Virus record (IMG/VR): IMGVR_UViG_3300045885_000314
Coordinates: 1-22,315 of that record
Strand: one strand, 5' to 3'
Length of the DNA stretch: 22,315 bases
DNA from: a virus
Position 1 is the stretch's first letter; each line of letters opens with the position of its first letter. This document shows, one piece after another, positions 1 through 6,969 of this stretch. The position numbers and the translations under genes were made by a program. The notes below the pieces were generated by a model, which saw nothing but the letters and a program-made list of their open reading frames with translations, ran no database searches and was not told the DNA's origin.

Positions 1-2
1 AT

Positions 3-1778
3 CAGAAGCAGGCCGAGCTGGCGACCGCCGCCATCAGATATGTAGTCGAGGGCGAACTCAAGGAGCACCGTTTTCCGTTCTCGGTGGAGATGGGCGCGGT
101 AGATGGTATTGGCGGCGTCGAGATGATGCTGATTGAGGGCGACCACGGAGACCCTGATGTCGGATTCGCTATTGTCGATACTGACAGTTTCTTTTATGAT
201 CCTCGCTCTTTTAGGCACGATTTTAGTGATGCTCGCTATATGGGGGTAGGTAAGTGGCTCGATGTGGAAGATGTGAAGGATTTAGTCCCGGAGAAGGCGG
301 ACGAGATTGATGGTGAGAGTGGCTCAGGATTTGAACTGACTTCCGCGCCTGACAGGGAGCGCTACTGGTTCAATGATGAGGGCGCGGATCAGCAGAAGCG
401 CATTCGGGTAGTTGATATCTGGTACAAACATCGAGGTGGATGGTGCTGGACGCTGTTTACGGGCTCGATGAAGCTTATGGAGGGGAAGAGCTACTTCTAT
501 GATGAGCGCAACAAGCCGATCTGTAAGTACGTTATGTTTAGCGCTTTTGTGGACCATGATGGGGATCGCTACGGCTTTGTAAGGGGCCTGCGGAGTTCGC
601 AGGACGAGATCAATCAGCGCCGGTCCAAAGGACTTCACGAGCTGGTCTCGCGGAGGATCAAGGCCGAGGACGGGGCCTTCGCCGACATAGAGCTTGCTCG
701 GAAGGAAGCCGTGCGCCCTGATGGAGTGGTGATCTATAACAGAGGCTTCGAAATGGAGTTCGACGATCAGGCGCGGATCGCGAACATCGAGGGTCAACTG
801 AAATTCTTGGAGGACGCGAAAAATGAAATCGAAAACTTCGGTCCCAATCCCGCACTTATCGGACAGGGCCTTGAGTACAAGTCCGGACGAGCCATTAACC
901 TTCTTCAGCAGGCTGGAATTGCAGAGCTTGGACCTTTCGTCATCGGGATTAAGAATTGGAAACTTCGCATTTATCGTGCGATTTGGTCAGCCATCCAGAG
1001 ATACTGGAAGGCAGAGCGATGGATACGAGTGATAGACGATGAAGGGTTTGCGCAGTTCGTGCAAGTCAACGGGGTGGGAATAGACGAGCGCACCGGCTTC
1101 CCGATCATGGTTAATGCGCTCGGCAATCTAGATGTGAACTTCGTACTCGAAGAGGGCCCGGACGAAGTGAACATGATGGCCGATGCCTACGACACGCTGA
1201 TCGCGCTGGCGACACAGGGCGCTCAGATCCCACCGGCCGTGTTGCTCGAACTAGCACCACTCCATGCGAGCGTGAAACGGAAGCTGCAGGCTATGATGCA
1301 GCGGCCTGATCCGATGCAGCAGCAACGGGCGCAGATCGAGATGCAACATGGTGTGGCCAAGGTCCAAGAGACTCAATCCAAGGCCCAGCTGAACCAGGCC
1401 AAGGCTGCTGAGTCGGCCCAGGGTGGCGCGCACGGTATGGTCGAGCGTCAGATGGACGCCGCCATGAAAGAGCGTGAGATGCAACTGAAAGAGCGCTCCG
1501 AGGCGGTCAAGGTGCAAGCCAAGATGGCCGAGACGCGCGCGAAGCTGCAGGGCCAAGCTATGGAGCAGCGGATCAAGCTGCAAGGCCAGGCACAGCAGAA
1601 CCGAATGAAGCAGCAAGAGACCGCAATGAAGGTTCGCGGCACGATGTTCGAGAATCAGCAGAAGCTAGAGATGCAGGGGCAAGCCCACCGGCAGAAGATG
1701 ATGGAGACTGCTGAAGAACATCGCCGCAAGATGGCAACGTCACAGCCAGTGCGCCCAAAGGGCGGGGGTCAGTCATGA
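3..1778 (+). CDS. P22-like portal protein, 5' end outside window
   Basis: Dodecameric portal ring at the capsid vertex: the DNA entry and exit channel and docking site for terminase and tail. The frame is open to the left edge (first whole codon at 3), so the ATG at 84 is internal and the N-terminus lies upstream. Visible features match the P22 portal family: a DTDSFFYDPRSF segment followed by DFSDARYMGV, then DGDRYGFVRGLRSSQDEINQRRSK, GFEMEF, and the PNPALIGQGLEYKSGRAINLLQQ segment typical of this family. From roughly residue 395 of the part after position 84 the protein becomes a long Gln/Met/Lys-rich helix with 11-residue repeats, comparable to the C-terminal helical barrel of P22 portal, ending in a short basic PRPKGGGQS tail. 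The gene heads the late operon; terminase should lie just upstream. The family is seen directly from motifs; the barrel assignment is inference. Confidence 0.93.
   Translation, partial: QKQAELATAAIRYVVEGELKEHRFPFSVEMGAVDGIGGVEMMLIEGDHGDPDVGFAIVDTDSFFYDPRSFRHDFSDARYMGVGKWLDVEDVKDLVPEKADEIDGESGSGFELTSAPDRERYWFNDEGADQQKRIRVVDIWYKHRGGWCWTLFTGSMKLMEGKSYFYDERNKPICKYVMFSAFVDHDGDRYGFVRGLRSSQDEINQRRSKGLHELVSRRIKAEDGAFADIELARKEAVRPDGVVIYNRGFEMEFDDQARIANIEGQLKFLEDAKNEIENFGPNPALIGQGLEYKSGRAINLLQQAGIAELGPFVIGIKNWKLRIYRAIWSAIQRYWKAERWIRVIDDEGFAQFVQVNGVGIDERTGFPIMVNALGNLDVNFVLEEGPDEVNMMADAYDTLIALATQGAQIPPAVLLELAPLHASVKRKLQAMMQRPDPMQQQRAQIEMQHGVAKVQETQSKAQLNQAKAAESAQGGAHGMVERQMDAAMKEREMQLKERSEAVKVQAKMAETRAKLQGQAMEQRIKLQGQAQQNRMKQQETAMKVRGTMFENQQKLEMQGQAHRQKMMETAEEHRRKMATSQPVRPKGGGQS
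1542..1640 (+). repeat. 33-nt in-frame repeats encoding 11-residue units in portal tail
   Basis: Three consecutive 33-base units encode KLQGQAMEQRI, KLQGQAQQNRM and KQQETAMKVRG. The first two are near copies; the third is diverged, and a weaker copy (KLEMQGQAHRQKM) follows. Hendecad spacing is typical of straight or right-handed coiled coils, as expected for a portal barrel. Confidence 0.6.
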
Positions 1779-1786
1779 ATATGGCA

Positions 1787-1803
1787 AGGGGCAAAACGCC
1801 CCT
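1787..1803 (+). other. Small GC hairpin between portal and next gene
   Basis: A 6-bp stem (AGGGGC / GCCCCT) with a 5-base loop lies 9 bases after the portal stop. No T tract follows, so it is not a convincing terminator. It may be an mRNA processing or stability element, or chance. Confidence 0.3.
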
Positions 1804-1819
1804 ATACATATCAAATGCT

Positions 1820-1823
1820 GGAG
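1820..1823 (+). promoter_or_regulatory. Ribosome binding site that sets start at 1830
   Basis: GGAG sits 6 bases before the ATG at 1830. The upstream in-frame ATG at 1815 has no Shine-Dalgarno sequence in front of it and would include this site in its coding sequence, so 1830 is preferred. Confidence 0.6.
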
Positions 1824-1829
1824 ATCGTT

Positions 1830-2024
1830 ATGCCACCAGTTAGTGAGGCCCAAAGAAGGGCCATGGCAGCAGCAGCGCACGGCCACAGCACACTAGGTAT
1901 TCCGGTCAAGATCGGGAAGGAATTTATCGAGGCCGACAAGGGCGGGCGCCTTCCACAAAAAAAGCCGAACAAACATATGGCTAAAAGCCTAGCCGACCTC
2001 AAGTCCGGGGAATACAAGAAATAG
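1830..2024 (+). CDS. Small phage protein ending in SGEY motif
   Basis: A 64-residue basic protein beginning [20 protein letters not shown], followed by [19 protein letters not shown]. The pattern [22 protein letters not shown] is one I know from small proteins near the head genes of many phages; its function is unknown to me. Its C-terminus, DLKSGEYKK, shares the [L/M]xxG[D/E]Y motif with three other proteins here (ends at 3579, 6623 and 14130). An upstream ATG at 1815 would add five residues but lacks a binding site. The stop overlaps the Shine-Dalgarno of the next gene (TAGGAGCGC). Likely a late-expressed virion or assembly accessory by location only. Confidence 0.75.
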   Translation: MPPVSEAQRRAMAAAAHGHSTLGIPVKIGKEFIEADKGGRLPQKKPNKHMAKSLADLKSGEYKK

Positions 2025-2033
2025 GAGCGCACG

Positions 2034-3227
2034 ATGGGCCTGTTAGAGGATTATCTCGCCGCGCAGCAGGCTAATTACCTCGCTGGGCGAAACGCGCAGC
2101 TTGGAGGGGTGAGCCCCGCCGGGACCGCTATTAGTACTCCTACGACGACCACTAATATCGAGCCTATTCTACAGGCAATGGCGGCCCAGATCCCGACTGG
2201 CGGGGTGGCCAACCCACTGCAAAATCAGTACGCAAATCGCATAGCTACAACGACGAGTCCGGCTGGAACGACAGCTACCGCGCCACAAGTCGGCGGATTG
2301 TACGGGCAGATAACGAGCGACCCAGCTACGTCGGCGCTGTTGGCGCAGAGGCTACAAGAGGCGGCGGTTTCGCGCGTTCTCAGGAGTGCTGGTCTGGGGC
2401 AACTGACGCCTCAGCCGTTCGGCACAGCTAGTACGGGTACTGAAGCTGGGACTGGTCCTGGGGCTAGAGGAGGCGATACTAGTGGTATTGGCGCAGGTTC
2501 ACCTAATACTGGAGGCGTCGGTTTGTCTGCGGGTGATGCCGTCACTGGCGGGTTTGGCGCTCTCGGTCCTGCTGCTAATGCTACATCGGGCGGCTTCACT
2601 GCCAGTTCGCTTGGCGAAGCAATAACCGGCTCTAATCCTAACGTCGGTGTGGAAGGTTTTAATGCTAGTCAGGGTATAAATCCCTCGCTGTCTTCTGGGC
2701 TGGAGGGCTTTGGCCCTACTGTCGGGTTCGGCCCAGATGTTAGTAATCCTACAGCTCTCGCGGGCGAAACTCCATCTATTAACGTTGGTGTTACTCCCAG
2801 TGGCGAGCAGGTCAGTATCAATCCTTCTACCGGCGTCGTCTCTGTCGGCGGCGAACCTGTAGGGGTGATTGGCGGTGAGACTGATGGAGGCGGTGGTGCC
2901 ACTGGTGGGGGTGGCTACGGCGGCGAGGGTATGGGCATCGGCCTCGGGGGTGTGGCAGATGGCAGCTCGAACGCGGGCATCGGCGGGCCAGCGGGGACGG
3001 GTGCTGTAGGCGGCGCGGGCGACGCGGGGCAGGGGACCGGCGGTCCCGGCGAGGGCGATCAGTTCGGCAATCAGTATGTCGTGGGCGGACGCGGTCCTCC
3101 AGATAGCAAGCGCGTGGGGCTGACCGTGTCGCCGGGCGAGCTAATCACGGTGACGCCGCCCGGCGATCCTAAGGGCCGAGGACTCGATGACATCCTGAGA
3201 ATAATGGCGACGATGCGGAGGGGCTGA
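2034..3227 (+). CDS. Gly/Thr/Ser-rich virion-type protein with tail-like C-terminus
   Basis: A 397-residue protein. The N-terminus (MGLLEDYLAAQQANYLAGRN) is helical; residues of about 30-345 are low complexity, rich in Gly, Thr, Ser, Ala and Pro, and become almost pure Gly/Ala around 275-340. The last 50 residues are ordered: VVGGRGPPDSKRVGL, then SPGELITVTPPGD. This resembles the GG.gg.DS..V.f.atPGE.V.V.tP signature that I associate with C-termini of phage tail or tape-measure-like proteins. The gene follows the preceding ORF with AGGAGCGCACG before the ATG and is followed one base later by the next gene. The function is not recognised; a structural or injected virion protein is the likeliest reading from location and tail motif. 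Confidence 0.8.
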   Translation: MGLLEDYLAAQQANYLAGRNAQLGGVSPAGTAISTPTTTTNIEPILQAMAAQIPTGGVANPLQNQYANRIATTTSPAGTTATAPQVGGLYGQITSDPATSALLAQRLQEAAVSRVLRSAGLGQLTPQPFGTASTGTEAGTGPGARGGDTSGIGAGSPNTGGVGLSAGDAVTGGFGALGPAANATSGGFTASSLGEAITGSNPNVGVEGFNASQGINPSLSSGLEGFGPTVGFGPDVSNPTALAGETPSINVGVTPSGEQVSINPSTGVVSVGGEPVGVIGGETDGGGGATGGGGYGGEGMGIGLGGVADGSSNAGIGGPAGTGAVGGAGDAGQGTGGPGEGDQFGNQYVVGGRGPPDSKRVGLTVSPGELITVTPPGDPKGRGLDDILRIMATMRRG

Positions 3228-3228
3228 C

Positions 3229-3579
3229 ATGCCTGTTAATCCAATAACTGGAGCGCCACTGCCCTATTCGCAGGGCGGGGGCGCGCCGATGGTCGGGCCG
3301 CAGCAACCTCAAGCTGCGCCAGGGCGTATGCCGATGTGGGCTGGTGGTGGCGCTAATCCAGGGTTTGGGCAGGCGCCGGGAGGGCCGCAGGGAGCGCCTC
3401 CACCAGGGATGCCCGGAGCGCCTACTGGGCCGCCAGGAATGCCGCTCGGGCTGACGCCAGAACTGCTGGCTATGATCCAGGCGCGTATGGCCAAGAATGA
3501 GTTTCGGTCGGGGCCAGAGGATAGTCTGATCCCAACCGGGGGAGGCGGGCTCGCCTCCATGAAGTCAGGAGACTACTAA
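3229..3579 (+). CDS. Pro/Gly-rich small protein ending in SGDY motif
   Basis: A 116-residue protein with an extended Pro/Gly/Met/Ala-rich region (about residues 1-78), a short predicted helix (LTPELLAMIQARMAKNEF, about 79-96) and a Gly-rich end. It terminates exactly at MKSGDY, the same C-terminal motif as in the proteins ending at 2024, 6623 and 14130. A GGAGGGGCTGAC stretch inside the end of the previous gene provides the ribosome binding site, and the two genes are one base apart. No enzymatic motif is seen. Its place just before the scaffold suggests a role in head assembly or as a minor virion protein, but this is inference from position only. Confidence 0.75.
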   Translation: MPVNPITGAPLPYSQGGGAPMVGPQQPQAAPGRMPMWAGGGANPGFGQAPGGPQGAPPPGMPGAPTGPPGMPLGLTPELLAMIQARMAKNEFRSGPEDSLIPTGGGGLASMKSGDY

Positions 3580-3609
3580 CGCTCGCGTCAGCGACATGAC
3601 GCACGCACG

Positions 3610-3628
3610 CCGACCGCGACAGCGTCGG
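3610..3628 (+). other. Hairpin in 87-base gap before scaffold gene
   Basis: CCGAC and GTCGG flank a short loop, with two further inner GC pairs possible around a bulged C. Only TTT follows, so termination would be weak at best. It lies in the longest gap between plus-strand genes and could separate or process transcripts. Confidence 0.3.
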
Positions 3629-3666
3629 TTTCGTAAGCGCAACGAGACTGCGAAAGGACGAGGAAG

Positions 3667-4449
3667 ATGTCAGGTGATGCAGCAGCGGAACAGCAAGAAC
3701 TGTTCCAAGGGGCGTTAGGCCCGGAGCCAGCAGCGGCAGAGCCCGCTTCTGCGCCCGCGCCAGAACCAGTCCCCGCATCCGCTCCGCAACCCGAGGGTGT
3801 GCCGAGTTGGCGATTGCGGGAGGAGGCCGACGCCCGCAGGGCGGCCGAGGAACGTGCTCAGGTGTACGAGCAGAAGCTCAAAGAGTACGAAGCCCACCTC
3901 GCGCGGCAGCAGCCGCAAAAGGTGCCCGACTGGTTCGAGAACCCCGACGCCGCCATGCAGGAAGCACTGGTGCGCTGGATGGGTCCGATCGTCCAGGATC
4001 AACGCAATCAGGCCATCTACAACTCGCGGCTCGTCGCGGGACTGGTACATGGCCAGGATAAGGTTGACGCGGCCGAAGCTGCATTCCTGCAGGAACATCG
4101 AAGTGGAACGCTGGATAAGATGGACTATGAGCGGGTGGTCCAGTCGCCTAACCGCTATGACGCGGTGGTGAACTGGCACAAGCGACAGAATATCGTGTCC
4201 ACCGTAGGGAACGATCCGAATGAGTGGTTCGTAAAGACGTTGGACCAGCATCTGGGTGATCCCCGGTTCCAAGCCGCTGTCATGGAGCGTATCCGTGGCA
4301 GCGCCGCGACTCGTCCTGGCGCTACGCGCCTCCCACCGTCGCTCTCCGGAAAGACCGCCTCTGTCGGTAATGCCGACGACGGAGCCGGAGGCGATCTCAG
4401 TGACGCGAGCCTCTTCAACTTCGCGAAGCCGGATCGAAGGGGCCGGTAA
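3667..4449 (+). CDS. Scaffolding-like protein
   Basis: A 260-residue acidic protein immediately before the major capsid gene, the usual place of the head scaffold. Residues of about 1-45 are an Ala/Pro/Glu-rich disordered stretch (PEPAAAEPASAPAPEPVPAS). Residues of about 46-82 are a charged coiled coil (LREEADARRAAEERAQVYEQ). A PDWFENPDAAM segment and helices follow, and the tail is basic (KPDRRGR). Disorder, then coiled coil, then basic C-terminus is the general architecture of phage scaffolds, whose positively charged end binds the coat protein. A GGACGAGGAAG stretch precedes the ATG. Assignment rests on composition and synteny, not on a unique motif. Confidence 0.75.
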   Translation: MSGDAAAEQQELFQGALGPEPAAAEPASAPAPEPVPASAPQPEGVPSWRLREEADARRAAEERAQVYEQKLKEYEAHLARQQPQKVPDWFENPDAAMQEALVRWMGPIVQDQRNQAIYNSRLVAGLVHGQDKVDAAEAAFLQEHRSGTLDKMDYERVVQSPNRYDAVVNWHKRQNIVSTVGNDPNEWFVKTLDQHLGDPRFQAAVMERIRGSAATRPGATRLPPSLSGKTASVGNADDGAGGDLSDASLFNFAKPDRRGR

Positions 4450-4467
4450 AGAGAAAGGGCTGCGGCC

Positions 4468-5625
4468 ATGGCCGTAACCACAATTGAAACTAACAATAAA
4501 CTCATCAAATTCACGCAACAGATCAATCGTGAATTTGTGAGGGAGAATATGTTCTCGCCCTATATGGACGAGGGCCTAAATGCGATCATCCGACTGCGCT
4601 CGGAGTTGAAGAGCGGCGGCGAGGATATGAATATCCCGCTCGTCACTCGGCTCACGGGCCAGGGCGTTGCCACCGAGACGTTGGTCGGCAACGAAGAGAA
4701 GATCGACAACTACGGTATGCGCCTCCGCATCGAGTGGGCGCGCAACGCCGTGGTCACGACGAAGGCTGAGTCCCACAAGGACTCTGCGGATATCTTCGGT
4801 GAGGCAAAGCCCCTCCTATCGGATTGGGGCAAGGAGCTACAACGCGATGAAATTATCGCGGCGTTCATGGCTCTGCCGAGCGAAACGCTCCCCACTTCCA
4901 GCGGAGGCGTGCGTGTTAACGGTATCCAATACGACTTGGCCAGTGCTACTCAACGTAACACCTGGCTCACTGACAACAGCGATCGCATTCTCTACGGAGC
5001 AGCTGTTGCCAACGCAGTGTCTGGTGTACACGCCACGGCTCTTGGGCTCGTGGACGCGACAGCGGACAAGTTCACTGCTACGAACCTTGCAACCCTGAAG
5101 AGGGTTGCGAAGCTCGCGAGTCCACGTATCCGACCCTACAAGACCAGGGACGGGTACGAGTACTTCGTGGCGTTCGCTGGAACGAATACCTTCCGCGACC
5201 TCAAGTTGTCGCTGGAGACGATCAACAAGGACGCGCGGCCCAGAGAGGGCCGCCAGACCAACGGCGCTCCAGACAATCCGATCTTCCAGGATGGAGATCA
5301 GATCTATGACGGTGTGATCGTCAGGGAAGTCCCTGAGATCAGTTCATTCGTCACGAACGTCTGGACCGACCTCAAGACCGCGGGTGGCACTTCCAGCCGC
5401 GTCGAGCCGGTGTTCTTGTGCGGCCAGCAGGCTATGGTCTTTGGTTGGGGTCAGATGGCGAAGCCCACGTTCCGCAAAGAGGACGACTACGGCTTCATCA
5501 CTGGCGTCGGCATCGAGATGGCCTATGGCGTCGCCAAGATGTTCAAGAAGCATCCGATGACGGGTACCGCACTCAAGCAGTGGGGTGTCGCCACTGGGTT
5601 CTATTCAGCCGCAGTCGATGCGTAG
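4468..5625 (+). CDS. Major capsid protein, N4 gp56/DUF4043-like
   Basis: A 385-residue capsid subunit expected to have the HK97 fold. Family landmarks: ETNNKLIKFTQQINREF near the N-terminus, MNIPLVTRLTGQGV at about residues 52-65, then LVGNEEKIDNY and RLRIEWARNAVV at about 70-95, followed by the K.....D...A...LSDWGKELQRDE helix. This pattern matches the N4 gp56-like capsid group rather than P22 gp5, although the surrounding tail genes are P22-like. The length is within the usual 350-430 range. It is followed closely by a decoration-like protein and then a terminator, as expected for the most highly expressed virion genes. Confidence 0.9.
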   Translation: MAVTTIETNNKLIKFTQQINREFVRENMFSPYMDEGLNAIIRLRSELKSGGEDMNIPLVTRLTGQGVATETLVGNEEKIDNYGMRLRIEWARNAVVTTKAESHKDSADIFGEAKPLLSDWGKELQRDEIIAAFMALPSETLPTSSGGVRVNGIQYDLASATQRNTWLTDNSDRILYGAAVANAVSGVHATALGLVDATADKFTATNLATLKRVAKLASPRIRPYKTRDGYEYFVAFAGTNTFRDLKLSLETINKDARPREGRQTNGAPDNPIFQDGDQIYDGVIVREVPEISSFVTNVWTDLKTAGGTSSRVEPVFLCGQQAMVFGWGQMAKPTFRKEDDYGFITGVGIEMAYGVAKMFKKHPMTGTALKQWGVATGFYSAAVDA

Positions 5626-5634
5626 GAGGGCAAC

Positions 5635-6027
5635 ATGGTAACAAGTCTCAACAACGCCAAGCCCGCCCACGACTTCCAGTATCAGGCGGTCAACTACATC
5701 CGTGGCACCATCACCGCTCTGGCGAGCGGCGCGACGGTGACTGCGGCGATCGGTCGGCTTCCGCCGGGCGCGGTCATCTGCGGGATCAGCAACAGGGTGT
5801 CCACTGCGTTCAGTGGTGGCACGCCACTGCTGACCCTCGGCGACAGCACCGACGCGGGCAATGACAATATCACTGCGACGCTCGCCGAGGCGTCGGCCAG
5901 TGAGCTGGTACAGCCGTTGGCGACGTTCGCCATGCCGCTTACGGCTGAGGTCGAGGTGTGGGCAAACCTTAGCGGCGGTGCGACCGCTGGAAGTGCCACC
6001 ATCAGCGTTCTGTACACCAATAGCTAA
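5635..6027 (+). CDS. Probable capsid decoration or head-fibre protein
   Basis: A 130-residue, Thr/Ala/Gly-rich protein predicted to be all beta. Features: VNYIRGTITALASGATVTAAIGRLPPGAVICG, a TLGDSTDAGNDN loop, and a closing GSATISVLYTNS strand. The pattern 'lPaGavI...v.v...F.gg...l.lGds.d' is shared by small beta-rich proteins encoded directly after capsid genes in many phages. AGGAGGGCAAC gives a strong ribosome binding site. It shares the transcript segment upstream of the 6038 terminator with the capsid gene, consistent with high copy number on the head surface. The role is inferred from synteny and predicted fold. Confidence 0.7.
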   Translation: MVTSLNNAKPAHDFQYQAVNYIRGTITALASGATVTAAIGRLPPGAVICGISNRVSTAFSGGTPLLTLGDSTDAGNDNITATLAEASASELVQPLATFAMPLTAEVEVWANLSGGATAGSATISVLYTNS

Positions 6028-6037
6028 CCCCCACTGA

Positions 6038-6065
6038 GGGGAGGGTAAGGCCCCTCCCCCTTTTT
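6038..6065 (+). terminator. Rho-independent terminator after capsid genes
   Basis: An 8-bp perfect GC stem (GGGGAGGG at 6038-6045 with CCCTCCCC at 6052-6059), a 6-base loop and a C plus five T residues. It lies 11 bases after the decoration gene stop. It probably reduces readthrough into the tail genes. Confidence 0.9.
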
Positions 6066-6078
6066 CAGGGAGAGACGA

Positions 6079-6363
6079 ATGACCGTACTGCCAAAGGCGC
6101 CACCGGATAAGCCGGGAGATACGCCAGTAGAAAATCCGTGGGCCTTCATACCGAAGGCGCCATCGCAACAGCCCAACGCGCAGGGGCCGGCGCAGAAGCC
6201 GGGCGAGCCGCTCGCGGTGACGTTCAGGGAGCTGCCGCCGGCACCAGAGCCGCAGGCGAAGAAAGGGAAGCCCGAAGATACACCTGGGCGGGGTCCTGAT
6301 CCGGATCACAAACCCGGCGAGGGGCGAGGTCCGCCCCCTAAAGTCTCCCATTCGAAAAAATAG
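6079..6363 (+). CDS. Pro-rich hypothetical protein
   Basis: A 94-residue protein made almost entirely of Pro, Lys, Gly, Glu and Ala, for example PKAPPDKPGDTP and PPAPEPQAKKGKPED, ending in basic KVSHSKK. No fold or motif is recognised; it should be disordered. AGGGAGAGACGA before the ATG is a good ribosome binding site, and the gene starts just after the terminator. Plus-strand codons remain GC-rich with no stop, and neighbours abut it closely, which supports a real gene. The function is unknown. Confidence 0.6.
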   Translation: MTVLPKAPPDKPGDTPVENPWAFIPKAPSQQPNAQGPAQKPGEPLAVTFRELPPAPEPQAKKGKPEDTPGRGPDPDHKPGEGRGPPPKVSHSKK

Positions 6364-6398
6364 GGACGAACATACGTATCATTCACTGAGGTGTGAAG

Positions 6399-6623
6399 AT
6401 GCACGAGCAATCTGAAACCATCCAGACGCCTCGCGGAACGTGGATCAATGTCTACGGTCTGCGGACGAGAACTCCAGGGCTGCGTCTGCCCGGCTCGGGC
6501 GAATACAACACCTTGGAGGAAGCCGTCGAGGCCGCAAAGATGCGGTCTCAGAGTGGTGGTAGGTCGGGGTTGGGCCAACCGAAAAACATCGACAACCTGA
6601 TGCCTGGAGACTACGGGAGGTAG
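6399..6623 (+). CDS. Small phage protein ending in PGDY motif
   Basis: A 74-residue protein. The core (TPRGTWINVYGLRT, then GSGEYNTLEEAVEAAKMRS) resembles small phage proteins with a 'Y.TleeAveAAk.RS' helix, whose function I do not know. It ends DNLMPGDYGR, matching the C-terminal [L/M]xxG[D/E]Y motif of three other late proteins here. A GTG two codons upstream (6393) is possible, but GAGG at 6388-6391 is spaced 7 bases from the ATG at 6399 and only 1 from the GTG, so 6399 is chosen. GGGAGG within its final codons serves the next gene, which begins one base after its stop. Confidence 0.75.
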   Translation: MHEQSETIQTPRGTWINVYGLRTRTPGLRLPGSGEYNTLEEAVEAAKMRSQSGGRSGLGQPKNIDNLMPGDYGR

Positions 6624-6624
6624 G

Positions 6625-6969
6625 ATGGACATCTACCGCACGAGGGAACAGCTTATTCTGGAGGCTGCAGATAAACTGCAGCTTGCTGGGACGGGGCAGC
6701 CGCTCGAGCCGGAGTACCGAGACAAGATCAACTCGAACATCGAGCCGTTGCTAGCGCAGTTGACGCGCGACGGGATCTGTGAGGTCTCCAACTCCAATCA
6801 GATCCCTGTCGAGTGGTTCGATCCGATCGCGGGGCTGCTCGCCAATGTGAGCGCGCCGCTCGGCGGCAAGAACTACGACCCGATGATCCGCGACTACTAC
6901 GAGCGCACGCTCCGTCGAATAACCTCGGCGAAGCCGGACTATGCGGTGCTCGAAGGGCAGTACTTCTGA
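6625..6969 (+). CDS. P22 gp4-like head-tail connector / tail accessory factor
   Basis: A 114-residue helical protein. It opens YRTREQLILEAADKLQL, followed by PEYRDKINSNIEPLLAQLTRDGI, then a conserved-looking IPVEWFDPIAGLLANVSAP and a C-terminal YERTLRRI segment. This fits the P22 gp4 head completion factor, which binds below the portal and allows gp10 to attach. It is shorter than P22 gp4 (about 166 residues), mainly at the C-terminus, and no lysozyme-like motif is visible. Its stop overlaps the start of the gp10-like gene (TGATG), so the two are translationally coupled, as the assembly order would favour. Confidence 0.75.
   Translation: MDIYRTREQLILEAADKLQLAGTGQPLEPEYRDKINSNIEPLLAQLTRDGICEVSNSNQIPVEWFDPIAGLLANVSAPLGGKNYDPMIRDYYERTLRRITSAKPDYAVLEGQYF

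Noticed and set aside
324-1616. Several minus-strand frames of 60-160 codons opposite the portal gene
   Set aside because: They lie entirely under a well recognised gene, lack ribosome binding sites and have shadow-frame composition.
1775-1843. A 22-codon ORF ([22 protein letters not shown]) overlapping the portal stop by ATGA, with a G-rich stretch before it
   Set aside because: It runs through the GC hairpin and across the better supported start at 1830, has no recognisable protein character, and short ORFs of this size arise by chance in such gaps.
3715-4518. Long minus-strand open frame (267 codons) opposite the scaffold gene
   Set aside because: No family resemblance, no good ribosome binding site, and it would cover the scaffold and the capsid start; GC-rich antisense frames are often open by chance.
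5605-6351. Minus-strand open frame of 248 codons opposite the decoration-like protein, terminator and Pro-rich protein
   Set aside because: Arg-rich shadow translation spanning a clear plus-strand terminator; no motif.
6813-6968. Longer gp10-like protein starting at 6813
   Set aside because: The extension would lie in another frame of the gp4-like gene and reads as Arg-rich shadow sequence; 6969 gives a protein of the family's usual length.
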